Origin: a virus
Direction: 5' to 3' (one strand)
IMG/VR virus record: IMGVR_UViG_3300025687_000001
Coordinates: 1-64,000 of that record
Length of the DNA stretch: 64,000 nucleotides
The stretch's first letter is position 1, and each line of letters opens with the position of its first letter. Made by a program: the position numbers and the translations under genes. Positions 32,834 to 40,957 of the stretch are shown in pieces. The notes beneath the pieces were generated by a model. It was given only the letters and a program-made list of their open reading frames with translations. It did not search any database and was not told where the DNA came from.

Positions 32834-33658
32834 ATGCCCATTGGGCTCGACGTCGATTTTGAAGACACGGAACGAGGACCCGCTTCCCCCGCTTTGGAAG
32901 TTCCCGGCGGGTACCTCTCCAACAGCCGCATTGCCAAATACTTACGTTGCGGCGAAAACTTTAGACGTACGTACGTAGAAGGGAACCGCTGGCGCGGCAA
33001 CGCCAGCACTTCCGTAGGGAAGTCGGTCCACGCCCTGGTCGAAAACACCCTTCGAGATTTCATGGCCACTGGGTACCTCCGTCCGATTGAAGCAGGGCTC
33101 GACGAGGCCAGTGGAGTAACCACGGGGATCTTGAATGACACAGAGCTGGTCGGAGACGAGTTAGCTGTCTCTAACGACGAGTACATAGCTCGAGTGCAGC
33201 GCGCCTACAAAGTCTGGCATGAGCTGCGGGCACCTGAGATTGTGCCGGTGGTAGTTGAAAAAGAGTTCGACCAGCCGGTTAACGGCGTGAGGGTCAAAGG
33301 AATCATTGACCTTATTGACGCTGGTAGCGGAACCAATACGATCATTGACTTGAAGATCACCAAGCGTAAAAAGTCAGAACGCGAAGCTAAAAATTCCCTG
33401 CAGCTCGCGCTTTACGCAAACGTTACCAGCGTCCCTCGAGTGGGGTTTGACGCAATCGTAGACAAGGCCTCTGGAACAGAAGTTCACCCGGTGAGGGTTA
33501 CTCTCACCCCGGGCGAAATCAAGTGGGCAGGCACCCTAGTGCGAAACGTAGCAGAGAGCATCTCCAAGGGGGTGTTTCCGCTATCTTCGCCAGAAGAGTG
33601 GTGGTGCTCTGAAAGCTTCTGTCCCTTTTGGAAGGACTGTCGCGGCGGCGCCGGATAG
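32834..33658 (+). CDS. PD-(D/E)XK nuclease, RecB/Cas4-like
   Basis: A 274-residue protein with AGGAG upstream. The order SNSRIAKYLRCGENFRRTYVEG (residues 28-49), SVGKSVHALVE with a conserved His (60-70), GIIDLIDAG then IIDLKITK (155-180) and LQLALYAN (190-197) is the motif I-III and QxxxY-like pattern of RecB-type nucleases. Near the C-terminus CSESFCPFWKDC may bind a metal cluster together with Cys37. It would process DNA ends during recombination or replication. A second member is encoded at 36860-37636. Confidence 0.8.
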   Translation: MPIGLDVDFEDTERGPASPALEVPGGYLSNSRIAKYLRCGENFRRTYVEGNRWRGNASTSVGKSVHALVENTLRDFMATGYLRPIEAGLDEASGVTTGILNDTELVGDELAVSNDEYIARVQRAYKVWHELRAPEIVPVVVEKEFDQPVNGVRVKGIIDLIDAGSGTNTIIDLKITKRKKSEREAKNSLQLALYANVTSVPRVGFDAIVDKASGTEVHPVRVTLTPGEIKWAGTLVRNVAESISKGVFPLSSPEEWWCSESFCPFWKDCRGGAG

Positions 33659-33697
33659 CTACCGAACTCCCGGCCCTCGGTAGCGAGGGATTATTTA
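33658..33697 (+). terminator. Weak terminator or attenuator after the nuclease gene
   Basis: GCTACCGA (33658-33665) pairs with TCGGTAGC (33677-33684) around an 11-nt loop, followed by the A/T-rich stretch ATTATTTATCC. The T run is interrupted, so it may only reduce transcription into the next gene. Confidence 0.5.
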
Positions 33698-33701
33698 TCC
33701 T

Positions 33702-33980
33702 ATGGATAGAGACCCTATAACAACGGCACTAGCCGAAAACCCTTCTAGAGAAAAAGCGGAAAAGATCCTAACCGCCCTTGAAGCCCTAGTAGATGTGGGC
33801 AGCGTGCTTGTAGCCCGCACGGGTAAGCCTTCCCTGAAATTGGGAATCGTAGCCCTGCGAGCGTCCATAAAAGCAGTCAAGGCATACCTGGCTACGCGCA
33901 CAGGTGCGGATCTGTATTTAGCAGTGGACAACACCAACCCCCCAACTGAGCGAAAGGAAGACGATATTGTCCTTCACTGA
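33702..33980 (+). CDS. Small 92-aa helical protein of unknown function
   Basis: A helical protein (EKAEKILTALEALVDVGSVL; IVALRASIKAVKAYLA) with no cysteine cluster or catalytic motif. GAGGGA lies about 12 nt before the ATG. It overlaps the ParB-like gene by 14 nt in another frame, so the two are probably co-translated and may act together. Confidence 0.5.
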   Translation: MDRDPITTALAENPSREKAEKILTALEALVDVGSVLVARTGKPSLKLGIVALRASIKAVKAYLATRTGADLYLAVDNTNPPTERKEDDIVLH

Positions 33981-34941
33981 AGCTGACGTTTCTCTCTCTG
34001 AGCTGCATGTCGATCCCGAAAACAACACTCGGGAGGACTATGGCGACATCGACGAACTAAAGACTCGCATCAAGGCACTGGGCCTGTGGGGACGTATCCA
34101 CGTAAGCGAGGTAGTCGATGAGGGTGACGGAAAGAAGTATACCCTCGAAAACGGGTTCCGCCGTGTTCGCGCTGTCAGCGAACTAGTCAGCGAAGGCGTC
34201 ACCCACAGCAAGACGGGGCAGGACCTTCGTACCCTGAAGGCGCAAGTGCTAGACGGCAGCATGACCGACACGGAGCGTGCAGAGCTCATGCTGGCCATCA
34301 ACACTAGCCAGAAAGCCTGGACCCCGTACGAGCAGGCCAAGGAGATCGAGTACCTTCTTCAGAACGGGATTGACCTTCCGGACATTCAGGAGCGGTTGGG
34401 GCTAAAGGAGCTGGCGGTTAAGCAGCGGCTAGCCCTCCTGTCGGCGCCAGACTTTCTCCAAGACGCGCTAGCGAAGAACGAGGTCTCCGCAACCCACGCT
34501 CGAGCTATCCTTCGTGTGCCCAACGAAGACATGCAGAAGGAGCTAACCCAGAAGGCTGTGTCGGAAGATCTGGCTACTCGCGAAATCGAGACCCTGGCTG
34601 AAACCATGGTCGAGAAGGCGGTGGAGCAGGGAGCACCTGAGCCTCGCCGTAAGCGCAAGAAGAAGGATGAAGGTGCCGTCAGCGTTCCCAAGACCCCTAC
34701 GCTGCCTGTGCGTCCTGCGGAAGAGATCATCGCTGAGATGGAGGCCTACCAGGCCGCGATGCTCGACGCTGACGAGGTCACCAAGGTGGAGCTGGAGGCG
34801 TACGTAGCAGCGCTTAGCTGGACGCTGTACGACGCGGACATTTCTCCGGCCGCCGAGGACACCGCTGACGCCGACGACGTTGATGAGTCGGAAGAGGAAG
34901 CTGATCTGGACGACGACGACGCGACGGAGGCGGCTTCCTAG
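33967..34941 (+). CDS. ParB/Spo0J-like DNA-binding protein
   Basis: A 324-residue protein from a TTG start with AAAGGAAG upstream. Residues 1-110 match a ParB/Srx N-terminal domain: VSLSELHVDPENN, then ENGFRRVRAVSEL where the GERR nucleotide-binding loop of ParB normally lies (here NGFRR). Residues 120-200 contain a helix-turn-helix (IQERLGLKELAVKQRLALL). The C-terminal third is a low-complexity acidic tail (DDVDESEEEADLDDDD). ParB family proteins bind specific palindromes and spread as CTP clamps. The repeated TACGCGCGTA palindrome is a natural candidate target; this is inference. Confidence 0.8.
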   Translation: MSFTEADVSLSELHVDPENNTREDYGDIDELKTRIKALGLWGRIHVSEVVDEGDGKKYTLENGFRRVRAVSELVSEGVTHSKTGQDLRTLKAQVLDGSMTDTERAELMLAINTSQKAWTPYEQAKEIEYLLQNGIDLPDIQERLGLKELAVKQRLALLSAPDFLQDALAKNEVSATHARAILRVPNEDMQKELTQKAVSEDLATREIETLAETMVEKAVEQGAPEPRRKRKKKDEGAVSVPKTPTLPVRPAEEIIAEMEAYQAAMLDADEVTKVELEAYVAALSWTLYDADISPAAEDTADADDVDESEEEADLDDDDATEAAS

Positions 34942-34954
34942 AGTCCTCGCGGGC

Positions 34955-35042
34955 GCTTCAGGGACGCGCCATAACGGCTCACCCCCCTACAGCCCTGAAG
35001 CTACACACGTCCCCGGCCGTGGCCCAAAGCCGGGGTTCTTTT
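34955..35042 (+). terminator. Tandem stem-loops ending the ParB operon
   Basis: GCTTCAGGG (34955-34963) pairs with CCCTGAAGC (34993-35001). A second stem, CCCCGGC (35011-35017) with GCCGGGG (35029-35035), is followed by TTCTTTTA and is the likely terminator. The sigma-factor gene on the other strand ends just beyond it. Confidence 0.8.
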
Positions 35043-35045
35043 AGT

Positions 35046-35834
35046 TCAAAAGACGTCGTGAAACTCGCGCACTTCGTCGTACGCCATCCAGCGCCGCAAT
35101 TTAGAAAGCGAGCCTGCCTTCAATTGCCGCACACGCTCACTGCTGAGCCCTAAATACGTGGCAATCTGCCGGAGGCGCAGTCCCTCGCCTTCATTGATGA
35201 GCCCGAAGTACGCGCGCAGGATGAACTGCTCCCGCACGGTCAAAAAGCGAAACCAGCGTCCGAAGAGCTCTCGAGCGTCCGAGACGCTTTGAAGCTCCTC
35301 CCTTGGGGAGTCTGGCTCGAAGTTACCGGTTAAGTCTGCTGAAGGGAGGTTGGGCGGGGAGTCTTCTGGAGCGGCGGAGATAGCTTGATATCGACTGTCC
35401 GCGGAGGACACGTTTTCCCCGCGGGCCCGCCTAGTAGAGGCGGACTGCATTCGGTATTTCTTCTCCTTTGAGGAGGGCGCTACGACCTCGTGCAAGGAGG
35501 TCAGTTCTGTGCGCATGTGCATCAGTATCCAGAAAGCGGCATACGATGCGAAGCGCGTCCCCCTCTCAGGATCGAATTTATCGACAGCCTCCATAAGCCC
35601 TACATTCCCTGCCGAAATAAGTGCTTTTAAGGTGTCGGGGTTCTTGTCCATCCAGTACCGACGGGCTAAGCTGAACACCAGCTTCAAGCAACTCTCGACC
35701 AGCAAGCGCCGGAGGTTAGGGCACGAAGTTTCTATGTACTCGCGGAAAAGTTCGCGTTCCTCTTCGGGGGAGTAGGTCCGCACCCTGCTTAGGGCTAGGT
35801 AATAAGCCTTGAGAACAGGGTCAGACGAATTCAT
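35046..35834 (-). CDS. Sigma-70-family RNA polymerase sigma factor
   Basis: A 262-residue protein from the ATG at 35834. Region 2 is recognisable: LVESCLKLVFSLARRYW, ALISAGNVGLMEAVDKFDPERGTRF and ASYAAFWILMHMR. After a 60-residue acidic linker, region 4 appears as LTVREQFILRAYFG and LRQIATYLGLSSERVRQLKAG, the -35-binding helix-turn-helix. No region 1.1 is present, as in small alternative sigma factors. It may direct either host polymerase or the phage beta/beta-prime enzyme to late promoters. It is transcribed away from the adjacent ssDNA-binding-like gene. Confidence 0.85.
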   Translation of the reverse strand: MNSSDPVLKAYYLALSRVRTYSPEEERELFREYIETSCPNLRRLLVESCLKLVFSLARRYWMDKNPDTLKALISAGNVGLMEAVDKFDPERGTRFASYAAFWILMHMRTELTSLHEVVAPSSKEKKYRMQSASTRRARGENVSSADSRYQAISAAPEDSPPNLPSADLTGNFEPDSPREELQSVSDARELFGRWFRFLTVREQFILRAYFGLINEGEGLRLRQIATYLGLSSERVRQLKAGSLSKLRRWMAYDEVREFHDVF

Positions 35835-35880
35835 GGGTACCCATAAGCTTGCTGCCAGTGTAGGCAGTGTACCAGGAAAA

Positions 35881-35898
35881 AGAGGAGACGTCTCCTCT
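35881..35898. promoter_or_regulatory. 18-bp perfect palindrome, candidate operator
   Basis: AGAGGAGACGTCTCCTCT is fully palindromic and lies between the divergent sigma-factor gene and the gene at 35933. Position and symmetry fit a dimer-binding operator. It also supplies GAGGAG upstream of an ATG at 35903, but at 16 nt this is too far for a good ribosome site. Confidence 0.55.
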
Positions 35899-35932
35899 AA
35901 CAATGTCAACGACTTACAAGGAAATACACCTA

Positions 35933-36799
35933 GTGTCAACGACTGAATTGGCCATCAAGGCCGAAGACCTTTTTGCTCTAGAGCATCTGACCGAGGTCCA
36001 GCAGGAGATGCTGGAAACCCTGCTGAGCCGTTTCTCCGGAGGTAGCAACGCCGGAGGGCCCGTGGGGCTGGATATCACGGACGACACCCAGTCCCCGCTC
36101 CAGCTCCCCGTGGTCAAGCTGCGTCAGCGGATGACCACAGACCCGTCGTGTCCGGAGACGGCGAAGATCGGGGATCTGTACGCCACCAGCGGCGATCTGC
36201 TAGACAACCCCTTGACGGTGATCCCTGTCGCTATCTGGAACTCCAACATCAAGTGGGAGGAGGGCGGCGGCAAGAACATCGAGTGCTCCAGCCCTGACGG
36301 TAAGTGGGGCGCCATCAACATCGCTTGCGCTGACTGCCCGGACAAGCCCTGGCGGGACAACACAAAGCAGGCGTGCGACAACGTTCTCAACGCGGTGGTT
36401 CTCACGGAGAACCTCGGACTTTACCAGGTTCGCTTCTCCGGGACGTCGTACACGGCCGGGCGCACCCTGGTTCGTTTCGCGCGTACGCTTCCCAACCTGT
36501 GGTGTCGGACTTTCGCTATCTGCTCTTCTTCTCGGAAGAACAACAAGGGCGAGTACTTTGTGTTCGAGACCAAGGCCACGGGTGAGGAGCCCACTGCGGA
36601 CGTTCAGAAGGTTGCGGAGTACGTTTGCCGTAGCCTGGCCGCCGCCCGAGAAGGCTTCCTGATGGATTGGTACAAGCGCGTCAAGAGTGGCGGCTCCATG
36701 CCCGAGCAGACCGAGACGACGGGTGGGGTTACCACCATCGGGACCGAGGTGCTCTCCTCCTCGGCCGCGGATGACGACCCGGACTTCGGAGAGATGTGA
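35933..36799 (+). CDS. Probable zinc-containing single-stranded DNA-binding protein
   Basis: A 288-residue protein. The GTG at 35933 is preferred because AAGGAA lies 9 nt upstream; an ATG at 35903 is in frame and would add 10 residues. The 11-base string TGTCAACGACT occurs at both starts. Residues 70-210 contain IECSSPDGKWGAINIACADCP and further cysteines, suggesting a zinc site in a beta-rich domain like phage ssDNA-binding proteins. The C-terminus is acidic (SSSAADDDPDFGEM), a typical SSB feature. Codons are C/G-ending, in keeping with high expression. The assignment rests on these features and on the replication-gene context. Confidence 0.6.
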   Translation: MSTTELAIKAEDLFALEHLTEVQQEMLETLLSRFSGGSNAGGPVGLDITDDTQSPLQLPVVKLRQRMTTDPSCPETAKIGDLYATSGDLLDNPLTVIPVAIWNSNIKWEEGGGKNIECSSPDGKWGAINIACADCPDKPWRDNTKQACDNVLNAVVLTENLGLYQVRFSGTSYTAGRTLVRFARTLPNLWCRTFAICSSSRKNNKGEYFVFETKATGEEPTADVQKVAEYVCRSLAAAREGFLMDWYKRVKSGGSMPEQTETTGGVTTIGTEVLSSSAADDDPDFGEM

Positions 36800-36804
36800 G
36801 TCTC

Positions 36805-36849
36805 AGGCGGGGGTGCTGCACAATTGCGCCCCCGCCTGGTCTCTTTTTT
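36805..36849 (+). terminator. Strong terminator after the ssDNA-binding-like gene
   Basis: AGGCGGGGG (36805-36813) pairs with CCCCCGCCT (36829-36837), extended inside by GC pairs, and is followed by GGTCTCTTTTTTA. This would limit expression of the downstream nuclease and replication genes relative to the abundant ssDNA-binding protein. Confidence 0.88.
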
Positions 36850-36859
36850 AGGAGAAAGA

Positions 36860-37636
36860 ATGCACAAGTTTTCCGAAGCAGCGTTGTCGGGGGCGCCTTG
36901 GTCCGTGTCCAAGGCTGATACTGCAATCAAGTGCCCGCTTAAGTACACGTATCAGTACGTCGAGAAGTTAAAGCTCACCGGCGCGCAAGCTGCGAATCTA
37001 GACGACACGGCTCTCCGCGTTGGCAGCGCCGCCCACGAGTACGCGGAGGCCTGCGCCAAGGGTCGCCCTAAGACAATGGCGCTTAGGCAGGCCATCAAGA
37101 AGAACAAGCTTCTCTCTGAAGAGAAGGAGAAGCTCGAGTACCTCATCCCGGGCATCGAAGAGTTTCTTACGCGCGTAGAAGCGTTTAAGACTAATCAGGG
37201 AATCAGCGACGACCTGGTAGAGGGAGACTTCGGCATTACTGCGGAGGGTGCACCAACCGGGTTTTGGGACGACGACGTTTTCTTTCGATGGAAGGTTGAC
37301 CGCCAGCTAGTCTCTGCTACCGGCAAGACGGCGGCGATTATTGACCTGAAGACGGGAAAGTCTACTTCGCTTCGTTGGTCCCAGAATCAGTTGGACGCGT
37401 ACGCTTACGGCGCGTTCTGCGCGTATCCGGAGCTCGAGCGTGTACGGTGTGGGTTGTTTTCTGCTATGGACGGAGACTTCATTTGGGCTCCGGAGTACCG
37501 TAGAGACACTATGGATGACAACCCCACCCCCGCTTTCCTGGAAGAAGCGGCCGAAGCCTCTACGTCGACGGAAGCCAAGCCCGGTAAGCACTGCAACTGG
37601 TGCCCCTACCAGAACGTCTGCCCGGCAAAGCAGTGA
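36860..37636 (+). CDS. Cas4/RecB-like PD-(D/E)XK nuclease with cysteine cluster
   Basis: A 258-residue protein; the ATG at 36860 has TTAGGAGAAAG just before it. Motifs in order: SVSKADTAIKCPLKYTYQYV near 15-35 with one Cys, RVGSAAHEYAE with conserved His near 62-72, FRWKVDRQLV near 150-160, AAIIDLKTGKS near 165-178 and QNQLDAYAYG near 185-195. The C-terminus HCNWCPYQNVCPAKQ completes a four-cysteine set (one N-terminal, three C-terminal) as in Cas4 and AddB, which bind a 4Fe-4S cluster. It is a DNA exonuclease candidate for end processing. Confidence 0.82.
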   Translation: MHKFSEAALSGAPWSVSKADTAIKCPLKYTYQYVEKLKLTGAQAANLDDTALRVGSAAHEYAEACAKGRPKTMALRQAIKKNKLLSEEKEKLEYLIPGIEEFLTRVEAFKTNQGISDDLVEGDFGITAEGAPTGFWDDDVFFRWKVDRQLVSATGKTAAIIDLKTGKSTSLRWSQNQLDAYAYGAFCAYPELERVRCGLFSAMDGDFIWAPEYRRDTMDDNPTPAFLEEAAEASTSTEAKPGKHCNWCPYQNVCPAKQ

Positions 37637-37642
37637 TCTCCC

Positions 37643-40600
37643 GTGGCGAAACTTTCCCGACGGCAGAGCTTTTCCGGCAATAAATTTCGTGGAGTCTGGG
37701 CTGAGCTAAAGCCAGAAGCGTGGTTCACCCTTCTCAAGGAGATTAGCCCGGATAGCGAATTCAGCCTTCGCGGAGAGGCGCTGCTAGGGTGTTGTCCCTA
37801 CCCGCAGCATAACGACAGTACCCCCTCGTTTTGGGTCTACCCTAAGCGGGGGTACGCAAAGTGCTTTGGCTGCAACCGCTTTGAATCCAACCCAGTCAGG
37901 TTCCTGTCTGACATTTCGGGCATGTCTTGGGCGGAGGCCGTTTCCTTCTATAGGAACAAGTTTTCGGTCACCAGCTTCCCCAAGACGGTTGGAAAAGAAC
38001 TAGACCAACGCGAAGGGCTACAGCGAGTACGCAGCGTTATAGCGAAAGTCAGTAAAGAGTGCCTGTTGCGCGCACTGCAGCCGTATGCTGACGGAGACCA
38101 AAAGTCTGAGTACGCTATTTTCTTCGCCGCGCTGAAGTACTTGGAGGGTCGAGGAATCCCACTAGACCGGAGCCTCCTGAAAGCTCTGCCCGTGGGGGTG
38201 CTCCCTCCGCTAAAGATGGTTACTAAGATCGCAGGGCCGGACGTCTCTAAGCACTGCTACGATTACCTCCAGAAGTACATGACGACCTCCTACTTGGGGG
38301 CGTTGATGTTCAGCTACAACGACACGCCAACGTCCATTGGGGGGTTCAAACTCCGCGCAGACTTCTTGCGTGCAGAGGGCACCAAGGACCACGTCTACGT
38401 CAAGAACCCTGACGATTCCCCGATAGGGATTTTTGGGCTTAAGTTCTACAGCTCCCTTATCCGTGGTAACTCAGGGCACAAAGAAGCCCTGGTCATGGAG
38501 GGGGAGTTTGACGTGCTCTCCAACCTGGTGCACCAGCTCCAGGACAAAAAGCCCTATGACATCGTCCTAGGCACCGGCGGCAGTTCGGACATCTACCTGG
38601 ATGACCTGGAAGAGTTCGGCATAGAAAAGGTCCTGCTGGTCCCTGATGGTCCCGACCACGGCGGTAACGAGATAGCCGAAAGTTGGCTCAAGCGTACCAA
38701 CATACCCGCTAACGTATTTACCTGGCCTGCAGCAGTTAAGTCCAAAGACCCAGACGAGGCTATTCTCACGTACGGGTGGGAGCAGTGGCTGACTGCGTTA
38801 ACTGAGGTTGACGAGAATAGCGAACAGCGCGTCAACTTCATTCTGCCGCACGAGTGGGCTGCGCGTCGTCTGCGGGAAAAGCTCATCGACGCTGACTTCG
38901 AGGACGTCCGGGCGCTGAAAACCCTGGCGGCCCGCGTGGGCGAATGTCTCCTAGACCCCTCGGAGCAGAAGGCGTACATCGACAGCGCGGTGCAGTTTAC
39001 CGGGCTGTCCCCCTCGGACCTCATAGCTCTCATCGTTGGGGGAGAGGACACCGAGGAGGGCTTCATGCAGCGCATCGTGTTTGCGCTGCAACAGGAGTAC
39101 ACTTTCCTGGGAACGGAGCCTAGCCAGGCCGGACTCCGCTTGACGTTCTGGCACAAGAAGAAGCGTCTGCTGCGTACGGCGTCCATCAGCCGGACGTCAG
39201 ACCTGTTCTCCACTATCAACGCAGATTTGGGCACATTCGTCGACTGGGCTAGAGAAAATGTTGGCGTACCCGACTGGGTAGCAACTAAGTCCGCTGGTAG
39301 CAGCGGCGGCGTGATGCCGGTACGGTACTCCGATCAGGAAAAGATCGTCAGGAACTACGTAGAGCTAGCCCTGACCCGTCTCCTGAAGACGCTGCCTGCC
39401 ATGCAGGACCTCATCCAGCTGAAGGCTGGGTGTCACTACATCGACGTCAAGTTCAAGAAGAAGACGGAGAAGCGCTGGGTCATCGTCAACGGAAACGACG
39501 TGTACCTGGGGGTGCCTGAAGAGTCGGGAGTATCCTGGCGTGTCTTGGACGGTCCGCAACTCGGCACGTACATCTTCAACTTAAATCGCCGTGCATGGAG
39601 TGCAGAGCTAACCGGCCTCGACGATTTAAACGAGGGTCTGGGGTCAGATTTGCCCTGGGCTTTCCGGTTCATTTGCAACGTCATCGACACCTGCTGGCGG
39701 TTTAAGCACCAGCAGGAAGACGTGCAGTACATAGCCGCAGCGCTCATGTTGAACACAGTGTGCTCGGCTCTTCCTCGCCAGCTATACACGATGATCAACG
39801 GCCCTCGTGGGTCCGGTAAATCTTCGCTGCTAGGCCTGCTGTCCGGCAACAACCCGACAACTAGGTTGCTCGAAGCTGCCTTCACTATGGACAGCTACAC
39901 TGTTGCGGGTTTCAGAAAGGAGATGAACCACTGCTCTCTCGGCGCTGTACTAGACGAGTTCGAGGACCAGGGCAACGACACTCACAGTCGCAACGTGCGC
40001 GGCATCCTGCGGGATATCCGCGGACTCACTAGTAACCCCGAAGCGCGTATCTTGCGCGGCAACATGGAAAACCCAGAAGCCACCGCCTACGTCCTCCGGT
40101 GCCAGATCTGGGCCGCTGCCATCCAGTACTTGAGGGACGAGGCGGACGTAAGCCGCTTCGTGCAGATCAAGACCGACATTGCTGAGGGGCACCCAAACCC
40201 CAAAACAACAATGGCTACGATGTTCTCAGAGACGGATTTTCGGAGAGCACGTAGGGCACTGACGCTGGGCATGTTCAAGGTCGTCCCGGATCTCCTCAAG
40301 GAAATCAAGTGGTTGCGCGGAGTCTACGCGTCACAAGGACTCATGTCGGCTCTGTCAGACCACGCGGGCGTTACCGTGCCTAGCCGGTACCTAGACGGCG
40401 TCCTCATCCCTGCTGCGATACTTAAGCTGGTGGGGCAGGACCCGCACGAGTTCATCACTAGATTCGTGACAGCCAAGGCCACTATGCTTAAGCAGGTTGT
40501 GGGCGCGTCGCACGAGAAGTCGCTTCTTGACCACATTCTCTCGGCGCAACTTCAGTACTCGAAGCCCGGGTCGGACGTACGGCACACCAACGTTCGAGGC

Positions 40601-40957
40601 CTCCTGTCTAGCCCTACAGAGCGTACGCTACTCAACGAAACTGAGTCCGGGGTTTACTACGTAGACTTCGCCTTGGACGCTAGCCAGCCCACTACAAAAA
40701 CTAGCTGGTTGATTGTGTTGTGGGCTGACGCCATCCATAGCGTACTGAAAACAGTAGGTCCTCTCCGAGGAGAAACCCCCGCGCGCCTGAAGCAGCTGGC
40801 TGAGGCAAGCGGCTCTATGGTCGTCTCTCCCAGAGAGTTCCACAAAATCCCTGGAGGGATCGCACCGCACCTCAAGGTCGGCGTGAAAATCACTGACTTC
40901 ACGGTGTTTGACATCACCGATATGCTCACTGCATGGGATGAATCCCGAATTGACTAA
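37643..40957 (+). CDS. DnaG-type primase fused to AAA+ replicative helicase
   Basis: A 1104-residue protein from a GTG start. N-terminus: zinc module CPYPQH with KCFGC (Cys51, His56, Cys74, Cys77). Toprim-like core: ALVMEGEFDVL (Glu286) and LLVPDGPDHGG (Asp335, Asp338). A linker of about 350 residues leads to an ATPase with Walker A INGPRGSGKSS (about 718-728) and Walker B AVLDEFEDQ near 767-775, with further helices resembling phage superfamily 3-type helicases. It would unwind DNA and lay primers at the fork. It overlaps the polymerase gene by 20 nt. Confidence 0.85.
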   Translation: MAKLSRRQSFSGNKFRGVWAELKPEAWFTLLKEISPDSEFSLRGEALLGCCPYPQHNDSTPSFWVYPKRGYAKCFGCNRFESNPVRFLSDISGMSWAEAVSFYRNKFSVTSFPKTVGKELDQREGLQRVRSVIAKVSKECLLRALQPYADGDQKSEYAIFFAALKYLEGRGIPLDRSLLKALPVGVLPPLKMVTKIAGPDVSKHCYDYLQKYMTTSYLGALMFSYNDTPTSIGGFKLRADFLRAEGTKDHVYVKNPDDSPIGIFGLKFYSSLIRGNSGHKEALVMEGEFDVLSNLVHQLQDKKPYDIVLGTGGSSDIYLDDLEEFGIEKVLLVPDGPDHGGNEIAESWLKRTNIPANVFTWPAAVKSKDPDEAILTYGWEQWLTALTEVDENSEQRVNFILPHEWAARRLREKLIDADFEDVRALKTLAARVGECLLDPSEQKAYIDSAVQFTGLSPSDLIALIVGGEDTEEGFMQRIVFALQQEYTFLGTEPSQAGLRLTFWHKKKRLLRTASISRTSDLFSTINADLGTFVDWARENVGVPDWVATKSAGSSGGVMPVRYSDQEKIVRNYVELALTRLLKTLPAMQDLIQLKAGCHYIDVKFKKKTEKRWVIVNGNDVYLGVPEESGVSWRVLDGPQLGTYIFNLNRRAWSAELTGLDDLNEGLGSDLPWAFRFICNVIDTCWRFKHQQEDVQYIAAALMLNTVCSALPRQLYTMINGPRGSGKSSLLGLLSGNNPTTRLLEAAFTMDSYTVAGFRKEMNHCSLGAVLDEFEDQGNDTHSRNVRGILRDIRGLTSNPEARILRGNMENPEATAYVLRCQIWAAAIQYLRDEADVSRFVQIKTDIAEGHPNPKTTMATMFSETDFRRARRALTLGMFKVVPDLLKEIKWLRGVYASQGLMSALSDHAGVTVPSRYLDGVLIPAAILKLVGQDPHEFITRFVTAKATMLKQVVGASHEKSLLDHILSAQLQYSKPGSDVRHTNVRGLLSSPTERTLLNETESGVYYVDFALDASQPTTKTSWLIVLWADAIHSVLKTVGPLRGETPARLKQLAEASGSMVVSPREFHKIPGGIAPHLKVGVKITDFTVFDITDMLTAWDESRID

